In this document: piece by piece, positions 40,996-50,322 of the stretch | Layout: the number at the start of each line of letters is the position of its first letter | How positions within the stretch are numbered: position 1 is the stretch's first letter | Source: Myxococcales bacterium | GTDB lineage: Bacteria; Myxococcota_A; Bradymonadia; UBA7976; UBA1532 | DNA length: 64,000 bases | Direction of reading: 5' to 3' | Assembly (NCBI GenBank): GCA_020633465.1 | Contig: JACKDN010000004.1 | Span: 434,001-498,000 of the forward strand | Made by a program: the position numbers and the translations under genes | Notes under the pieces: generated by a model | Database searches by the model: none | What the model saw: the letters and a program-made list of their open reading frames with translations, nothing else | What the model was told of the DNA's origin: nothing

Positions 40996-41969
40996 GCCGC
41001 GGTCGGCTCGAGCACCGAGGCGAAGTGCTCGGGGCCGAAGGGCGCTTTGCTGCGGATCCAGGTCTGGATCGGCTCGCGCCCCATGCGCCGCGCGAGGTGC
41101 ATCACCTCGGGGCGGTTGGTGCCGCCCTTGAAGGTGTCCACGCCGAGGGCCACCTGCCACTCGAGCAGCCGCCGGTAAGCGATCTTGCCGAGCCCCTGCC
41201 CGCGCACCTCGGGCGCGAGCACGAAGTTCATGCCCGCGGTGCGGCCCCAGAAGGGGTTCTCGTCGACGTTGCTGCCCCACAGGCCGACGATGCGGCCGTC
41301 GAGGCGCAGCACCTCCTGCAGCGCGGGCTCGGTGCGCGTGAAGGCCTTGCGCTGCCGCTCGATCCAGGCGGGCTGCGCGCCGAACCAGCACCACTGTGGC
41401 TCGGCCTGGAACACGCGCACCGACAGATCGAGCACCGGCTCGATGTCGGCGGGGCCCAGGCGATCGATGCGCAGCCGCGCGTCGGGGGGCGTCTCGGGCG
41501 GCGGATCGGTCGCCATCAGGCCTTCGAGCGCGCGCTCGGGCTCGCCCGCCAGCATCACCGAGTCGATGCCCAGCCCCTGCGCCAGCAGGTGGCGGCGCAC
41601 GGCGACGTCGAGCGCGTCGAGGTGCAGGTCGAAGTGCGGCGTGCGCGGCACGGCGTCCAGCGCGGCGCAGGTCCAGGCGATGGCGGTGGTGTCGGGCGCG
41701 TGGTCGACCCAGACGTGCTGCGCGGGCGCGCCGTGCCAGGCCTCCTCCTCGACCCACCACAGCACCGCGGCGCGCGGCCCGTCGGCGCCCGGGAGCACCG
41801 CCAGATCACCCTCGCCCGCGGCCTGCATCGCCTCGACGGCCTCGCCCAGCTCGTGACGCATCTTCGCCCGCGCCGCCTCGTCGCCGCGGTACAGCCGGTG
41901 CCGAGCGAAGCGATCGTGGCGCAGCGCGGTCAGGCCCTCGAGCAGGGCGTCGTCGATCTCGACGCTCAC
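40989..41969 (-). CDS. GNAT-type N-acetyltransferase
   Basis: 326 residues from the GTG at 41969, overlapping the Nudix stop by 4 bases. The C-terminal half (about 180-326) is a GNAT fold with the acetyl-CoA loop MNFVLAPEVRGQGLGKIAYRRLLEWQ and the strand GVDTFKGGTNRPEVMHLARRMGREPI. The N-terminal half (EIDDALLEGLTALRHDR ... VLPGADGPRAAVLWWVEEEAW) may be a degenerate first GNAT copy. The substrate is unknown. Confidence 0.85.
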   Translation of the reverse strand: MSVEIDDALLEGLTALRHDRFARHRLYRGDEAARAKMRHELGEAVEAMQAAGEGDLAVLPGADGPRAAVLWWVEEEAWHGAPAQHVWVDHAPDTTAIAWTCAALDAVPRTPHFDLHLDALDVAVRRHLLAQGLGIDSVMLAGEPERALEGLMATDPPPETPPDARLRIDRLGPADIEPVLDLSVRVFQAEPQWCWFGAQPAWIERQRKAFTRTEPALQEVLRLDGRIVGLWGSNVDENPFWGRTAGMNFVLAPEVRGQGLGKIAYRRLLEWQVALGVDTFKGGTNRPEVMHLARRMGREPIQTWIRSKAPFGPEHFASVLEPTAAQ

Positions 41970-42466
41970 GCCGCCTCCGGGCGCTTCAGCGCGATGCGCG
42001 CCGCCGGCGCGCGCAGGCCCCGCCGCGCCGGCAGCCGCTCGGCGCCGCGCAGGATGGCCTTCAGCGCGCGCCGCGACGCCCGGCAGCCGACCACCGCCTT
42101 CATCACCGGGTGCAGCCGGCGGCGATTCTCGCGGCACCAACGCAGCTTCGCCCAGCGGTAGCGCCGGTGCTCGCCGTTGAGGTCCGGGCGCCAAGTGCGC
42201 CGCACCGCCTTGGTCGCGCGGCACACGAACAGCCGGTACTCCTTGCCCTTGCGGCGCACCACGATCTCACCCACCAGCCGATGGTCGGGGATGTGGTCCA
42301 TCTCCTCCCACGCCTCGCGAAACGCCGTCTCGTAGGGCACCTCGCCGCGATCCCGCTGCCCACCCGGCAGCCCCCACAGCCGCGGGTTGTTCACGTGGTC
42401 GGCGCGCTGCAACAACAGAACGCGCCGCCCGCTCACCACCAGGAAGCCTGCCGATCGCTTGGCCAT
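41966..42466 (-). CDS. Nudix hydrolase
   Basis: 166 residues from the ATG at 42466, with TAGGAG 6 bases upstream; a GTG at 42472 overlaps that site and is less likely. The Nudix box is intact (GGQRDRGEVPYETAFREAWE followed by EM). The preceding NPRLWGLPGG is typical of enzymes that hydrolyse nucleoside diphosphate derivatives. The C-terminal 60 residues are Arg-rich (RRALKAILRGAERLPARRGL), perhaps a nucleic-acid-binding tail. Coupled to the acetyltransferase gene. Substrate not known. Confidence 0.9.
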   Translation of the reverse strand: MAKRSAGFLVVSGRRVLLLQRADHVNNPRLWGLPGGQRDRGEVPYETAFREAWEEMDHIPDHRLVGEIVVRRKGKEYRLFVCRATKAVRRTWRPDLNGEHRRYRWAKLRWCRENRRRLHPVMKAVVGCRASRRALKAILRGAERLPARRGLRAPAARIALKRPEAA

Positions 42467-42524
42467 TCGCACTCCTACATGTAGGGCAACGTAGCCAACA
42501 GCGACGCGGCCGGCAACCCCTGTG

Positions 42525-43343
42525 TCACGCCCCCGCGGTCCGCGGCTCCGCCCCCTCGAACACCACCTCCACCCGATTCACCACCTGCCCGAAGGGCGGC
42601 ATCTCGATGCGCACCACCCCCTGCCGCGTCACCTCGAGGTCGGGGTTCTGCCGGGCCGCGTGCCGCGGCGGCAGCGCCTCCAGCTCGTCGGTCGTGAACT
42701 TCCGCGTCACCGCGCGCCGCTGCACGAACGTCCCGCGCTTGAAGAAGGCCGGGTAGTCGTTCCAGTTGATGCCCGCCGCGTGCAGCAGCTCGTGCAGCTC
42801 GGGCCGCCGCTTCCCGTGCATCTGCGCCGGCGTCGCCACCGTGCGCGCCGCCATCGACACCGAGTTTTTGGTCGCGTCAAGCTCGCGCCACAAGAGCGCG
42901 TTCACCGCCTCCTGCTTGTTCGGCACCGCCCACACGCGGCAGTCGAACAGCGCCGGCATCGCCGCCCGCTCGGGCAACGCCGTCGGCACCCGGGCGTTGA
43001 ACTGCGCCGTCGCCACCGACGCCAGGATCGAGCACAGCTTCTGCAGCCGCGCGCCCAGGTAGGGCTTCGCCTTCGGATCGTCGTCGTACAGCACCAGCGA
43101 GATCTCGTCGCTCTGCGTGTACCCGATGCAGGCGTTGGTCTCTTCGACCAGCGCCATGGTCGTCTCGATCATCAGGTCCGACAGCCGCTGGTCGTACGGC
43201 CGCGCCAGCCCGTCGGTCCACTTGCTGAACCGCTTCCCGTCGATGCGCACGCACACCGGCAGCCCGGGCATCAGCGAGCGCCCCGCCTCGCGGCGCTCGT
43301 ACATCTTCATCCGGTCGCCGAGCCCCGTCTTGTCAGTCGCCAT
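42525..43343 (-). CDS. Thg1-like 3'-5' polymerase (tRNA-His guanylyltransferase family)
   Basis: 272 residues from the ATG of MATDKTGLGD. Signature motifs are present: VCVRIDGKRFSKWT with metal ligand Asp35, and GYTQSDEISLVLYDDDP with Asp79/Glu80, which match the palm-like catalytic carboxylates of Thg1. Family members add nucleotides in the reverse 3'-5' direction, in eukaryotes G-1 of tRNA-His; bacterial Thg1-like proteins repair 5'-truncated tRNAs on a template. It overlaps the stop of the carboxylase gene by 11 bases on the same strand, so it is co-expressed with it. Confidence 0.9.
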   Translation of the reverse strand: MATDKTGLGDRMKMYERREAGRSLMPGLPVCVRIDGKRFSKWTDGLARPYDQRLSDLMIETTMALVEETNACIGYTQSDEISLVLYDDDPKAKPYLGARLQKLCSILASVATAQFNARVPTALPERAAMPALFDCRVWAVPNKQEAVNALLWRELDATKNSVSMAARTVATPAQMHGKRRPELHELLHAAGINWNDYPAFFKRGTFVQRRAVTRKFTTDELEALPPRHAARQNPDLEVTRQGVVRIEMPPFGQVVNRVEVVFEGAEPRTAGA

Positions 43344-46300
43344 CGGCTGCCTCTCCACCGCCCAACGCCTCGATCACGAACGGCCGCAGCTTCGCCGGCG
43401 CGATGATCGCGTCGATGCTGCCCACGCGCTGCGCGCGCTCGACCGTGTGCACCGCGTCGAACTCCGCGGCCACCTCGGACGTGGCCGCCGCGCGCGCTTC
43501 GGGGCCGTCGCCGCGCTGGCGCGCGCGCCGTCGCACCTCGCCCGAGAAGACCACCGCCGCCGCCGGCGCGCCGCCGATGACGCTCGCGAAGCTGCCCTCG
43601 AGCGCCACCGCCGTCAGCCCCGGGTTCAGCGACTTGCTGAACACCACGTACGCCCCGCCGTGGTAGCGCGACAGCACCACGAACACGATCGGCCCCTCGA
43701 AGTTCACCACCGCCCGCCCGATCTCGGCGCCGTACTCCAGCTGCCAGTGCCCCAGGCTCTCGGGCGATCCGTCGAAGCCCGACAGGTTCGCCAGCACCAC
43801 CACCGGCCGCCGCCCGCTGGCCGCGTTCAGCGCCCGCGCCACCTTGCGCGACGCCTGCGGGTACAGCGTGCCACCCGCCAGCTGGTCGGGCCCGTCGGCC
43901 GCCACCTGCCCCACCCGCTTCACCGGCTGATTCTCGATGCCCACCAGCGTCACCGCGTGGCCGCCCACGCGGCTCTCCCACACCACCGCCGTCTCGGCCC
44001 CGTGCATCGCCGCCCACCGCTCGACCGGCTCGGTGTCGGCGTCGCTCAACGCCGCCATCACCGGCCGCACCGCGAACGGCCGCTTCCGATCCGGGTTGTG
44101 CGCCGCGCTGAACACCTCGCCCACGGTCCGGAAGCCGTGCCCCAGATCCTCGGGATACGGGCTGTCGCCCACGTCCCGATCGACCGGATCCGTCGTCGCC
44201 CGCCGCGCCGGCCGCCCCTGCCCGGGCGGCGCGTAGGTCAGATCGTAGTAGCGGTACAGCAGCCGGTAGGCCGCCGCCAGGTCCGGCGCCCACGCCTGCG
44301 CCTGCCCGTTCGGCCCCATGATCGTCGTGTACCCGCCCAGCGCCAGGTCGTCCTCGGCCGACACGCAGCCCGAGAAGTCCAGCGCCCGCTTGCCGGTCAG
44401 CACCATCGCGCCCTGGTCGGTCATCACCAGCAGCCCGCGCGTGTGCATCATCATCGTGGCCTCGGCGTTCCAGTACGCCTGCGCCCCGACGCACAGCCCC
44501 GGCACCAGCACGTTCACCTCGCCCCCGCGCTGGGTGAAGCGCACGATGCGCGCCAGCACCCGCGCGGTCCAGTCGAGGTTCTCGGTGCCGGTCTCCCAGT
44601 CGATGCGTGCCCCCGCGCTGACCGCCACCCACTCGAGCGGCACCCCCAGCCGCTCGGCCAGGTCGAAGGCCGCCACCACCCGCCGACACTCGGCCTCGGC
44701 CAGAGCACCCATGCGCCGCGTCGGATCGCTCAGCACCAGCACCCGCGTGACCACCCCGCCCGGCGCCTCGGCCCTGACCAGGCCCACCACCACCGCCGCC
44801 GCGTGCTCGCCGGGCCCGCGCCCCGCGACGCTCACCAGCCCGCCCTCGTCGCCCAGGTCGTGCTCGTCGAACCGCGCCGGCGGCAGCCCCTCGCCCGCCT
44901 CGAGCATCGTCACGATCTCGTGCGGGTGCATCAGCCCCCGCCGCCGCGCCGCCACCACCGCCGACTCGTACCGCGTCAGCGGCATCAGCGGCGCGTGCGA
45001 GGCCGGCTTCAGCGTCAGCTCGAGGTGCTGCCCGGCGCGATCCTGGATCGACAGATCCATCAGCTGCGTCACCCCGCCGGTGACGTGCTTGTCGACGAAC
45101 CGCGCGCGCACCACCACCTTCTCGAGCCCCGCCCGCCGCCCCGCGGGCGCCAGCCGCGTGACGTACTTCTTCATCGTGTCCAGCGCCAGCGGCACGATCG
45201 GCACGATGCGCAGCCAGATGCGGTTCCACTGCATGCGCCGATCGGGATCGTGCACCTCGCGCGCGGCCTGCATCGCCCGCACGGCCTCGTGGAACACCCG
45301 CTCGACGTGGGGCAGCCGCAGCGGGCTGCCCGGCGCGCGCTCGAGGCTGCGGATCTCGCCGAAGGCCAGCAGCCGCACGTCGTTCGGGTTCTCGCGCCCG
45401 TGCGCCAGGAACAGTGTCACCTCGCCGTCGGCGCTCAACCGGTGGAAGCGGAAGTGCTCCAACCGCCCGAGATCCAATCGATACTCGCTGCTGGGCATGA
45501 TGTCGCGCCGGCTCTGGATCTCCCGCCCCATGCCCCGATACCGCCGCACCGACGGCAGCCCGGGGCCGGTCACCGCCAGCACGCACAGCTCGTCGAAGGG
45601 CACCCGCGGCGCGTCGTCGCCGCCGAGGCCCAGCGCGCGCGCCAGCCGATCGAGCAGGGCCGGCCCGTCGAGATCGTCCCCGGGCGCCGGCACCACGGCC
45701 AGATCGATCCGCGCCCGCGGCGGACCCGCCCGCAGCGCCTCGAGCACCGCCGGCGCCTCGGCCGCGAAGCAGGTGACGCCCAGCCGCGACGCCTCACCGT
45801 CGCCCACGCTGTAGGCGCCGCGCCCGGCCACCTCGACCCGCCGCACGGGCTCGGCGTCGTCGTGCCACTCGAGCCGCCGCGCGACCGCCTGCGCCGCCAC
45901 CTCGCTGCCCGCCGCGGCCCGCGGCGCCAGCCCGGCCATCAGCGACTCGGGCGCCTCGCGCAGATCCGCCCAGTCCGCCTCGCCGGCCTCGAGCGCCTCG
46001 GTCAGCGCCTCGGCCCGCGCCTCGCTCGCCCGGGCCAGGCGCTCGTAGGCGGGCCGCTCGAACAGCTCGTAGCGCGCGCGCCCCGCCGCCTCGACCACGC
46101 CCGCGAAGCGCACCGGATCCAGGTCCGCCAGCCGATCGATCAGCTTCAACGGCGGCCGCCCGCGCGGCTCGAGGGCCTTCAGCGCCGCCTCGGCGGCCCG
46201 CGCCAGCGTCGGCAGCGCGTGCCCGGCCCGCTCGATCCGCAGCAGCGCGTCCGATACCCCTTCGTCCTCGAGATCGTCCACGTCGTGGTGCCGCAGCGCC

Positions 46301-48510
46301 CGCTCGAGCGCCTCGCGCCAGGCCGGCTCGAGCGCCGCCGGCCCCTGCCGCCGCAGCGTCTCGATGCCCAGCGCCGGCGACACCGCCCCCGCGGCCCCCT
46401 CGCCCGCGTCGCGCTGCCGCCGCGCGCGCCGCTCGTACAGCTCGGCCAGATCGGCGAACGCCACCAGCAGCGGCCGAACGTCGGCCCCACCCAGCCGCTC
46501 GACGTCGAGGGCCAGCTGCGCCGGATCGTGATCCCACCCGATGATCGCCGCCCGCACCCGATCGGCGGCCGTCTGCGGATCGTCCTGATCGCCCTCCCAC
46601 GGGATCACCGGCGGGGGCGTCGCGTCCGGCGCCAGCCCCTCGGCCTCGAGCACGACCAGCACCTGCCCCGCCGCCACCTGCTCGCCGGCGTTCACCCGCA
46701 CCGCCCGCACCGTCCCCGGCTGCGGCGCGCCGACGGCCACCTCCATCTTCATCGACTCGAGCAGCGCCAGCCGCTGCCCCGCCTCGACGCGATCGCCGAC
46801 CGCGACGTCCACCGCCAGCACCATGGCCGCCGAGGGCGCCGCGACCGCGCCGCCGGTCGCCTTGGCCACCCGGTGCGGGACGCCGTCGACCACGTAGGTG
46901 TCGTCACCCGGCGCCCGCTCGATGCGGTGCCGCAGCGTCCCCACCTGCAGCCAGCTCTGATAGGGCCCGTCGCGCTGGTGGGCCACGGTGACCGCGCCTT
47001 CGGGCGACACGACGCGGAAGGTATCCTTGCCGAGGCGGAACACCGACACGTCGCCGGCGGCCTCGACGCGGTGCCGATCCATGCCCGGCGCCGGCGTGCG
47101 ATCACCCCCCGCGAGGAAGCGGTCGGTCGCGGCCGCCAGCACCGCCGCGCCGGCGCCGCGCGGCGGCTCGAGCGTCAGCGTGTCGACCAGCCCGACGTGC
47201 ACGTCGCCGTCGCGCACGTCGTCGCGCGCCAGCAGCGCCCGAAGGAACGCGAGGTTCGTCGTGCCGCCCTCGACCACCACCCGCGTGTGCTCCAGCGCGC
47301 GCGCCAGCCGGGCGAGCGCCGCCTGGCGGGTGGGTCCCCAGGCGATCACCTTGGCCAGCATCGGATCGAAGTCCGGCGACACCGGATCGCCCTCGACGAA
47401 GCCGGTGTCGACGCGCACGCCCGGGCCGGCGGGCAGGACGAAGCGCACCAGCCGACCGGGCGCGGGGCGGAAGCCGGCCTCGGGATCCTCGGCGCACACG
47501 CGCGCCTCGATCGCCCAGCCGCGCGCGTCGGTCTCGTCGGGCAGGCCGCGACCGCGGGCCAGGTCGATCTGCGCCCGCACCAGGTCGACGCCGAACACCT
47601 CCTCGGTGACGGGGTGCTCCACCTGCAGGCGGGTGTTCACCTCGAGGAAGTAGGCGCGATCGGCGGCCGCGTCGTAGAGGAACTCGACCGTCCCGGCGCT
47701 GCGGTAGCGCACCGCCTCGCCGATGCGTCGCGCGGACTCGCGCAGGGCGGCCTCGCGCGCGGCGGGCAGGTTGGGGGCCGGACACTCCTCGACCACCTTC
47801 TGGCGGCGCCGCTGCAGCGAGCAGTCGCGCAGGCCGAGCACCCGCACGGCCCCCTCGCCGTCGCCCAGGATCTGCACCTCGACGTGCCGCGCGCCGTCGA
47901 CCAGCCGCTCGAGCAGCAGCCCGCCCCCGCCGAAGCTGCGGTCGGCCTCGTCCTGGGCGGCCCGCAGCGCGCCGGGCAGATCCGCCCCGCGATCCACCCG
48001 CCGGATGCCGCGCCCGCCGCCGCCCCCCGCCGCCTTCACCAGCAGCGGGAAGCCGATGTCCTCGGCCGCCTCGCGGGCCGCCTCCACGCCCTCGACGATG
48101 GCCCACGCCGCCACCGGCACGTCCAGCGACTCGGCCAGCTGCTTGCCGCGGATCTTGTCGCCCAGCGCCGCCATCGTCTCGGACCGCGGCCCCAACAGCG
48201 TGACGCCGGCGTCCTCGAGCACACGCGCGAAGGCCGCGTCCTCGCTCGCGAAGCCCCACCCCAGCCAGGCCGCGTCGCAGCCGCCGCGGCGCAGCGCGTC
48301 CAGCACCTTCTCGGCGTCGAGGTAGTCCGCGCGGCCGGCGCCCAGGCGCACCGCGGCGTCGGCGTCGCGCACGAAGAGGGCGTCGAGGTCGGCGTCGGTG
48401 AAGAGGGCCACGGCCCGCGGCGCGGACGGATCCTCCCGCCGCAGCGCGTCGAGCGCGGTGAGGAAGCGCACCGCCGGCTCACCGCGGTTGACGATCCCGA
48501 TACGTCGCAT
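43333..48510 (-). CDS. Single-chain biotin-dependent acyl-CoA carboxylase (eukaryotic ACC architecture)
   Basis: 1725 residues. Biotin carboxylase (about 1-460: KIRGKQLAES, ATP-grasp AAGGGGGRGIRR, HVEVQILGDG, EVNTRLQVEHPVTEE) is followed by a biotin carrier domain (about 555-625) with ESMKMEV, biotinyl Lys588. A central helical/beta region (about 640-1160) follows, with RFHRLSADGEVTLFLAHGREN and NRIWLRIVPIVPLALDTMKK, resembling the AC4-AC5 part of eukaryotic acetyl-CoA carboxylase. A two-lobed carboxyltransferase (about 1160-1700) ends it (NLSGFDGSPES, VVFSKSLNPGLTAVALEGSF). It should carboxylate acetyl-, propionyl- or longer acyl-CoA in one chain. Upstream gap to the HDOD gene is 72 bp. Confidence 0.9.
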   Translation of the reverse strand: MRRIGIVNRGEPAVRFLTALDALRREDPSAPRAVALFTDADLDALFVRDADAAVRLGAGRADYLDAEKVLDALRRGGCDAAWLGWGFASEDAAFARVLEDAGVTLLGPRSETMAALGDKIRGKQLAESLDVPVAAWAIVEGVEAAREAAEDIGFPLLVKAAGGGGGRGIRRVDRGADLPGALRAAQDEADRSFGGGGLLLERLVDGARHVEVQILGDGEGAVRVLGLRDCSLQRRRQKVVEECPAPNLPAAREAALRESARRIGEAVRYRSAGTVEFLYDAAADRAYFLEVNTRLQVEHPVTEEVFGVDLVRAQIDLARGRGLPDETDARGWAIEARVCAEDPEAGFRPAPGRLVRFVLPAGPGVRVDTGFVEGDPVSPDFDPMLAKVIAWGPTRQAALARLARALEHTRVVVEGGTTNLAFLRALLARDDVRDGDVHVGLVDTLTLEPPRGAGAAVLAAATDRFLAGGDRTPAPGMDRHRVEAAGDVSVFRLGKDTFRVVSPEGAVTVAHQRDGPYQSWLQVGTLRHRIERAPGDDTYVVDGVPHRVAKATGGAVAAPSAAMVLAVDVAVGDRVEAGQRLALLESMKMEVAVGAPQPGTVRAVRVNAGEQVAAGQVLVVLEAEGLAPDATPPPVIPWEGDQDDPQTAADRVRAAIIGWDHDPAQLALDVERLGGADVRPLLVAFADLAELYERRARRQRDAGEGAAGAVSPALGIETLRRQGPAALEPAWREALERALRHHDVDDLEDEGVSDALLRIERAGHALPTLARAAEAALKALEPRGRPPLKLIDRLADLDPVRFAGVVEAAGRARYELFERPAYERLARASEARAEALTEALEAGEADWADLREAPESLMAGLAPRAAAGSEVAAQAVARRLEWHDDAEPVRRVEVAGRGAYSVGDGEASRLGVTCFAAEAPAVLEALRAGPPRARIDLAVVPAPGDDLDGPALLDRLARALGLGGDDAPRVPFDELCVLAVTGPGLPSVRRYRGMGREIQSRRDIMPSSEYRLDLGRLEHFRFHRLSADGEVTLFLAHGRENPNDVRLLAFGEIRSLERAPGSPLRLPHVERVFHEAVRAMQAAREVHDPDRRMQWNRIWLRIVPIVPLALDTMKKYVTRLAPAGRRAGLEKVVVRARFVDKHVTGGVTQLMDLSIQDRAGQHLELTLKPASHAPLMPLTRYESAVVAARRRGLMHPHEIVTMLEAGEGLPPARFDEHDLGDEGGLVSVAGRGPGEHAAAVVVGLVRAEAPGGVVTRVLVLSDPTRRMGALAEAECRRVVAAFDLAERLGVPLEWVAVSAGARIDWETGTENLDWTARVLARIVRFTQRGGEVNVLVPGLCVGAQAYWNAEATMMMHTRGLLVMTDQGAMVLTGKRALDFSGCVSAEDDLALGGYTTIMGPNGQAQAWAPDLAAAYRLLYRYYDLTYAPPGQGRPARRATTDPVDRDVGDSPYPEDLGHGFRTVGEVFSAAHNPDRKRPFAVRPVMAALSDADTEPVERWAAMHGAETAVVWESRVGGHAVTLVGIENQPVKRVGQVAADGPDQLAGGTLYPQASRKVARALNAASGRRPVVVLANLSGFDGSPESLGHWQLEYGAEIGRAVVNFEGPIVFVVLSRYHGGAYVVFSKSLNPGLTAVALEGSFASVIGGAPAAAVVFSGEVRRRARQRGDGPEARAAATSEVAAEFDAVHTVERAQRVGSIDAIIAPAKLRPFVIEALGGGEAADGD

Positions 48511-48582
48511 ACCCCCTCCGCCCGCGGTCGCGGCGACCCATCGTGGGCGCGCCCGGGCGTCGTTTCAAGGGGGCTGACGGCG

Positions 48583-49515
48583 TCAGTCGTCCAGCAGCTC
48601 GAAGAGGGCGCCCGCCTCGGCGAAGAGGGCGCGCATGGCATCGGCGTTCAAGCCGAGGTGGACGCCGGCCGCCCGCACCACGTCGACCGGCGAGCGGTCG
48701 ACCACGTCGTCGCCGAGGCGCATGCCCCGCCCCAGCTGGCTGGCGATGTGGCAGGCCACCGTGACGGCCGAGGTCAGCAGCGCGGGCTGCCCCTTGTTCG
48801 GCCGGTCGTGGTGCCCCTCGATGGCGAGGGCCACCCGGCCCGCGATGCCCCAGTGGGCCGCCATCACGCCGCCGACCTCGCCGTGCACGTCGCTGATGCT
48901 CGACCAGAACTGCCGCACGTCGGGCGGCGTCCGCCGGCCGAAGGCCTCGACGATCACGTGCACCGCGCCGGCGATGCCGACCTCGTGCATCAACCCCGCG
49001 AGGAAGGCCTGGTTGGGATCCACGGACGTGCGCCGGGCCACCGCGTGGGCCACGTGCGCCGTGGCCACCGCGTGCCCCCGGACGCTCTTCAGCAGATCCG
49101 AGAAGTGCGGCGCCCGGAAGACCCGCAGGTCGAGCACGACCTGCATCACCAGGTTGCGGATGCCGTTGGTGCCCAGGCGCCCGACCGCGTCGTCGAGCGT
49201 CGCCATCTTGCGGCCGCCGTAGGCCGGGCTCGAGGCGATCTGGAGCACCTGACCCGCCAGCATCGGCTCGCGGGACAGGGCGGCGGCCACTTGCCGGAAG
49301 TCGGTGTCGGGGCTCTGCGCCAGGCGGTTCACCTCGAGCGCCACGTCGGGCAGCAGCGGCGGCGCGTAGCCCGGGCTGCGCACGGCGGCGACGATGCGCG
49401 TGCTGAGCGTCTCGGGGTCGGCGCGCAGCAGCGTGCCGAGGTCGATGGTGTGCTGGCCTTTGCCGTAGCCCGGGTGGCGTCGAGCAGCCGAGGCTCCTGG
49501 ATTCGGGTTGTACAC
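48583..49515 (-). CDS. HDOD domain signalling protein
   Basis: 310 residues from the GTG at 49515 (AGGAG 7 bases before). A complete HDOD domain (about 40-245) shows PPLLPDVALEVNRLAQ, the paired LREPMLAGQVLQI-type helix, FLAGLMHEVGIAGAVHV and AIEGHHDRP. The metal-binding HD residues of true HD-GYP enzymes are largely replaced, as in the HDOD group, which transmits signals rather than hydrolysing c-di-GMP. Divergent from the Coq4-like gene; an 8-bp inverted repeat (ACACGGGC/GCCCGTGT, 49555/49605) lies between them. Confidence 0.9.
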   Translation of the reverse strand: MYNPNPGASAARRHPGYGKGQHTIDLGTLLRADPETLSTRIVAAVRSPGYAPPLLPDVALEVNRLAQSPDTDFRQVAAALSREPMLAGQVLQIASSPAYGGRKMATLDDAVGRLGTNGIRNLVMQVVLDLRVFRAPHFSDLLKSVRGHAVATAHVAHAVARRTSVDPNQAFLAGLMHEVGIAGAVHVIVEAFGRRTPPDVRQFWSSISDVHGEVGGVMAAHWGIAGRVALAIEGHHDRPNKGQPALLTSAVTVACHIASQLGRGMRLGDDVVDRSPVDVVRAAGVHLGLNADAMRALFAEAGALFELLDD

Positions 49516-49644
49516 GAGTCATCTCCTAGGTTGCCCTGCCCGATCTGCTCCAAGACACGGGCGCCGGCGCCGGCGACCGAAGGCCCCGGGTCGGCCGCGA
49601 CACAGCCCGTGTTATCCTCGCGCGACCCGATCGGAGGTGACGCG

Positions 49645-50298
49645 ATGGGCCTCAAGCTGCGGCAGGCGGTGGGCACCCTGCCGGATCTCTTCCGCGACCC
49701 CTACGACCTGCCGCGCGTGGTCGAGCTGTACGACGCGCTGTCCACCTGGCGGCCCGTCGAGATCCTGTACGCGTGGATGGTGCGCGGCCTGGACGCGGAC
49801 GCGCGCGCGTCCCTGGCCGCGCTGACCCGGCAGCCCGTCGACGTCGAGGCGTTGGCCGCGCTGCCCGCCGGCACCCTCGGCCGCGGCTACGTCGACTTCC
49901 TCGAGCGCCACGGCCTGGCCCACGACTACTACCTGCAGGCCTACCCACCCTCGCGGGCCACCGTCGAAGCGAACTGGGTGATGCACCGCTTCGCCAAGAC
50001 CCACGACTTCCACCACGTGCTGCTGGGGGCCACGGCCGACCTGCCCGATGAGATCGGCCTGCAGGTGTTCAACGTGCTGAACTTCGGCGAGCCCTTCGGC
50101 GCCGCCTCCGTCGTCGCGCTGCCCTTCGTGATGTTCCGCTACGGCGAGCGCGCGCGCACCCTGCGCGCCGTCCTGCGCCTGGGCCGGGCCGCCCGCCGCC
50201 TCGACAACGTGTTCGTGTTCCCCTGGGAGCGCCACTACGCGACGCCGGTGACCGCGCTGCGCGAGCGCTTTGGCCTGCCCGCCGCCGGGCTGCTGTGA
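49645..50298 (+). CDS. Coq4 family protein
   Basis: 217 residues. The family metal motif HDxxH-x11-E is exact: HDFHHVLLGATADLPDE. Flanking stretches YLQAYPPSRATVEANWVMHR and FNVLNFGEPFGAASVVALPF fit the Coq4 fold. In yeast and human mitochondria Coq4 acts at the ring of coenzyme Q precursors (oxidative decarboxylation/hydroxylation). Whether this organism makes ubiquinone or uses the protein for another quinone is not visible. No other quinone genes are nearby. A MITE lies directly downstream. Confidence 0.88.
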   Translation: MGLKLRQAVGTLPDLFRDPYDLPRVVELYDALSTWRPVEILYAWMVRGLDADARASLAALTRQPVDVEALAALPAGTLGRGYVDFLERHGLAHDYYLQAYPPSRATVEANWVMHRFAKTHDFHHVLLGATADLPDEIGLQVFNVLNFGEPFGAASVVALPFVMFRYGERARTLRAVLRLGRAARRLDNVFVFPWERHYATPVTALRERFGLPAAGLL

Positions 50299-50322
50299 CC
50301 GGATCGCCCGAGCCGGGGCTCA

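Noticed and set aside
43117..50298. Very long open frame (over 7 kb) on the plus strand opposite the carboxylase and HDOD genes
   Set aside because: It lies antisense to genes with clear domains, its translation is His/Arg/Pro-rich without motifs, and such frames are expected at high GC in third codon positions. Only its last part is the real Coq4-like gene.
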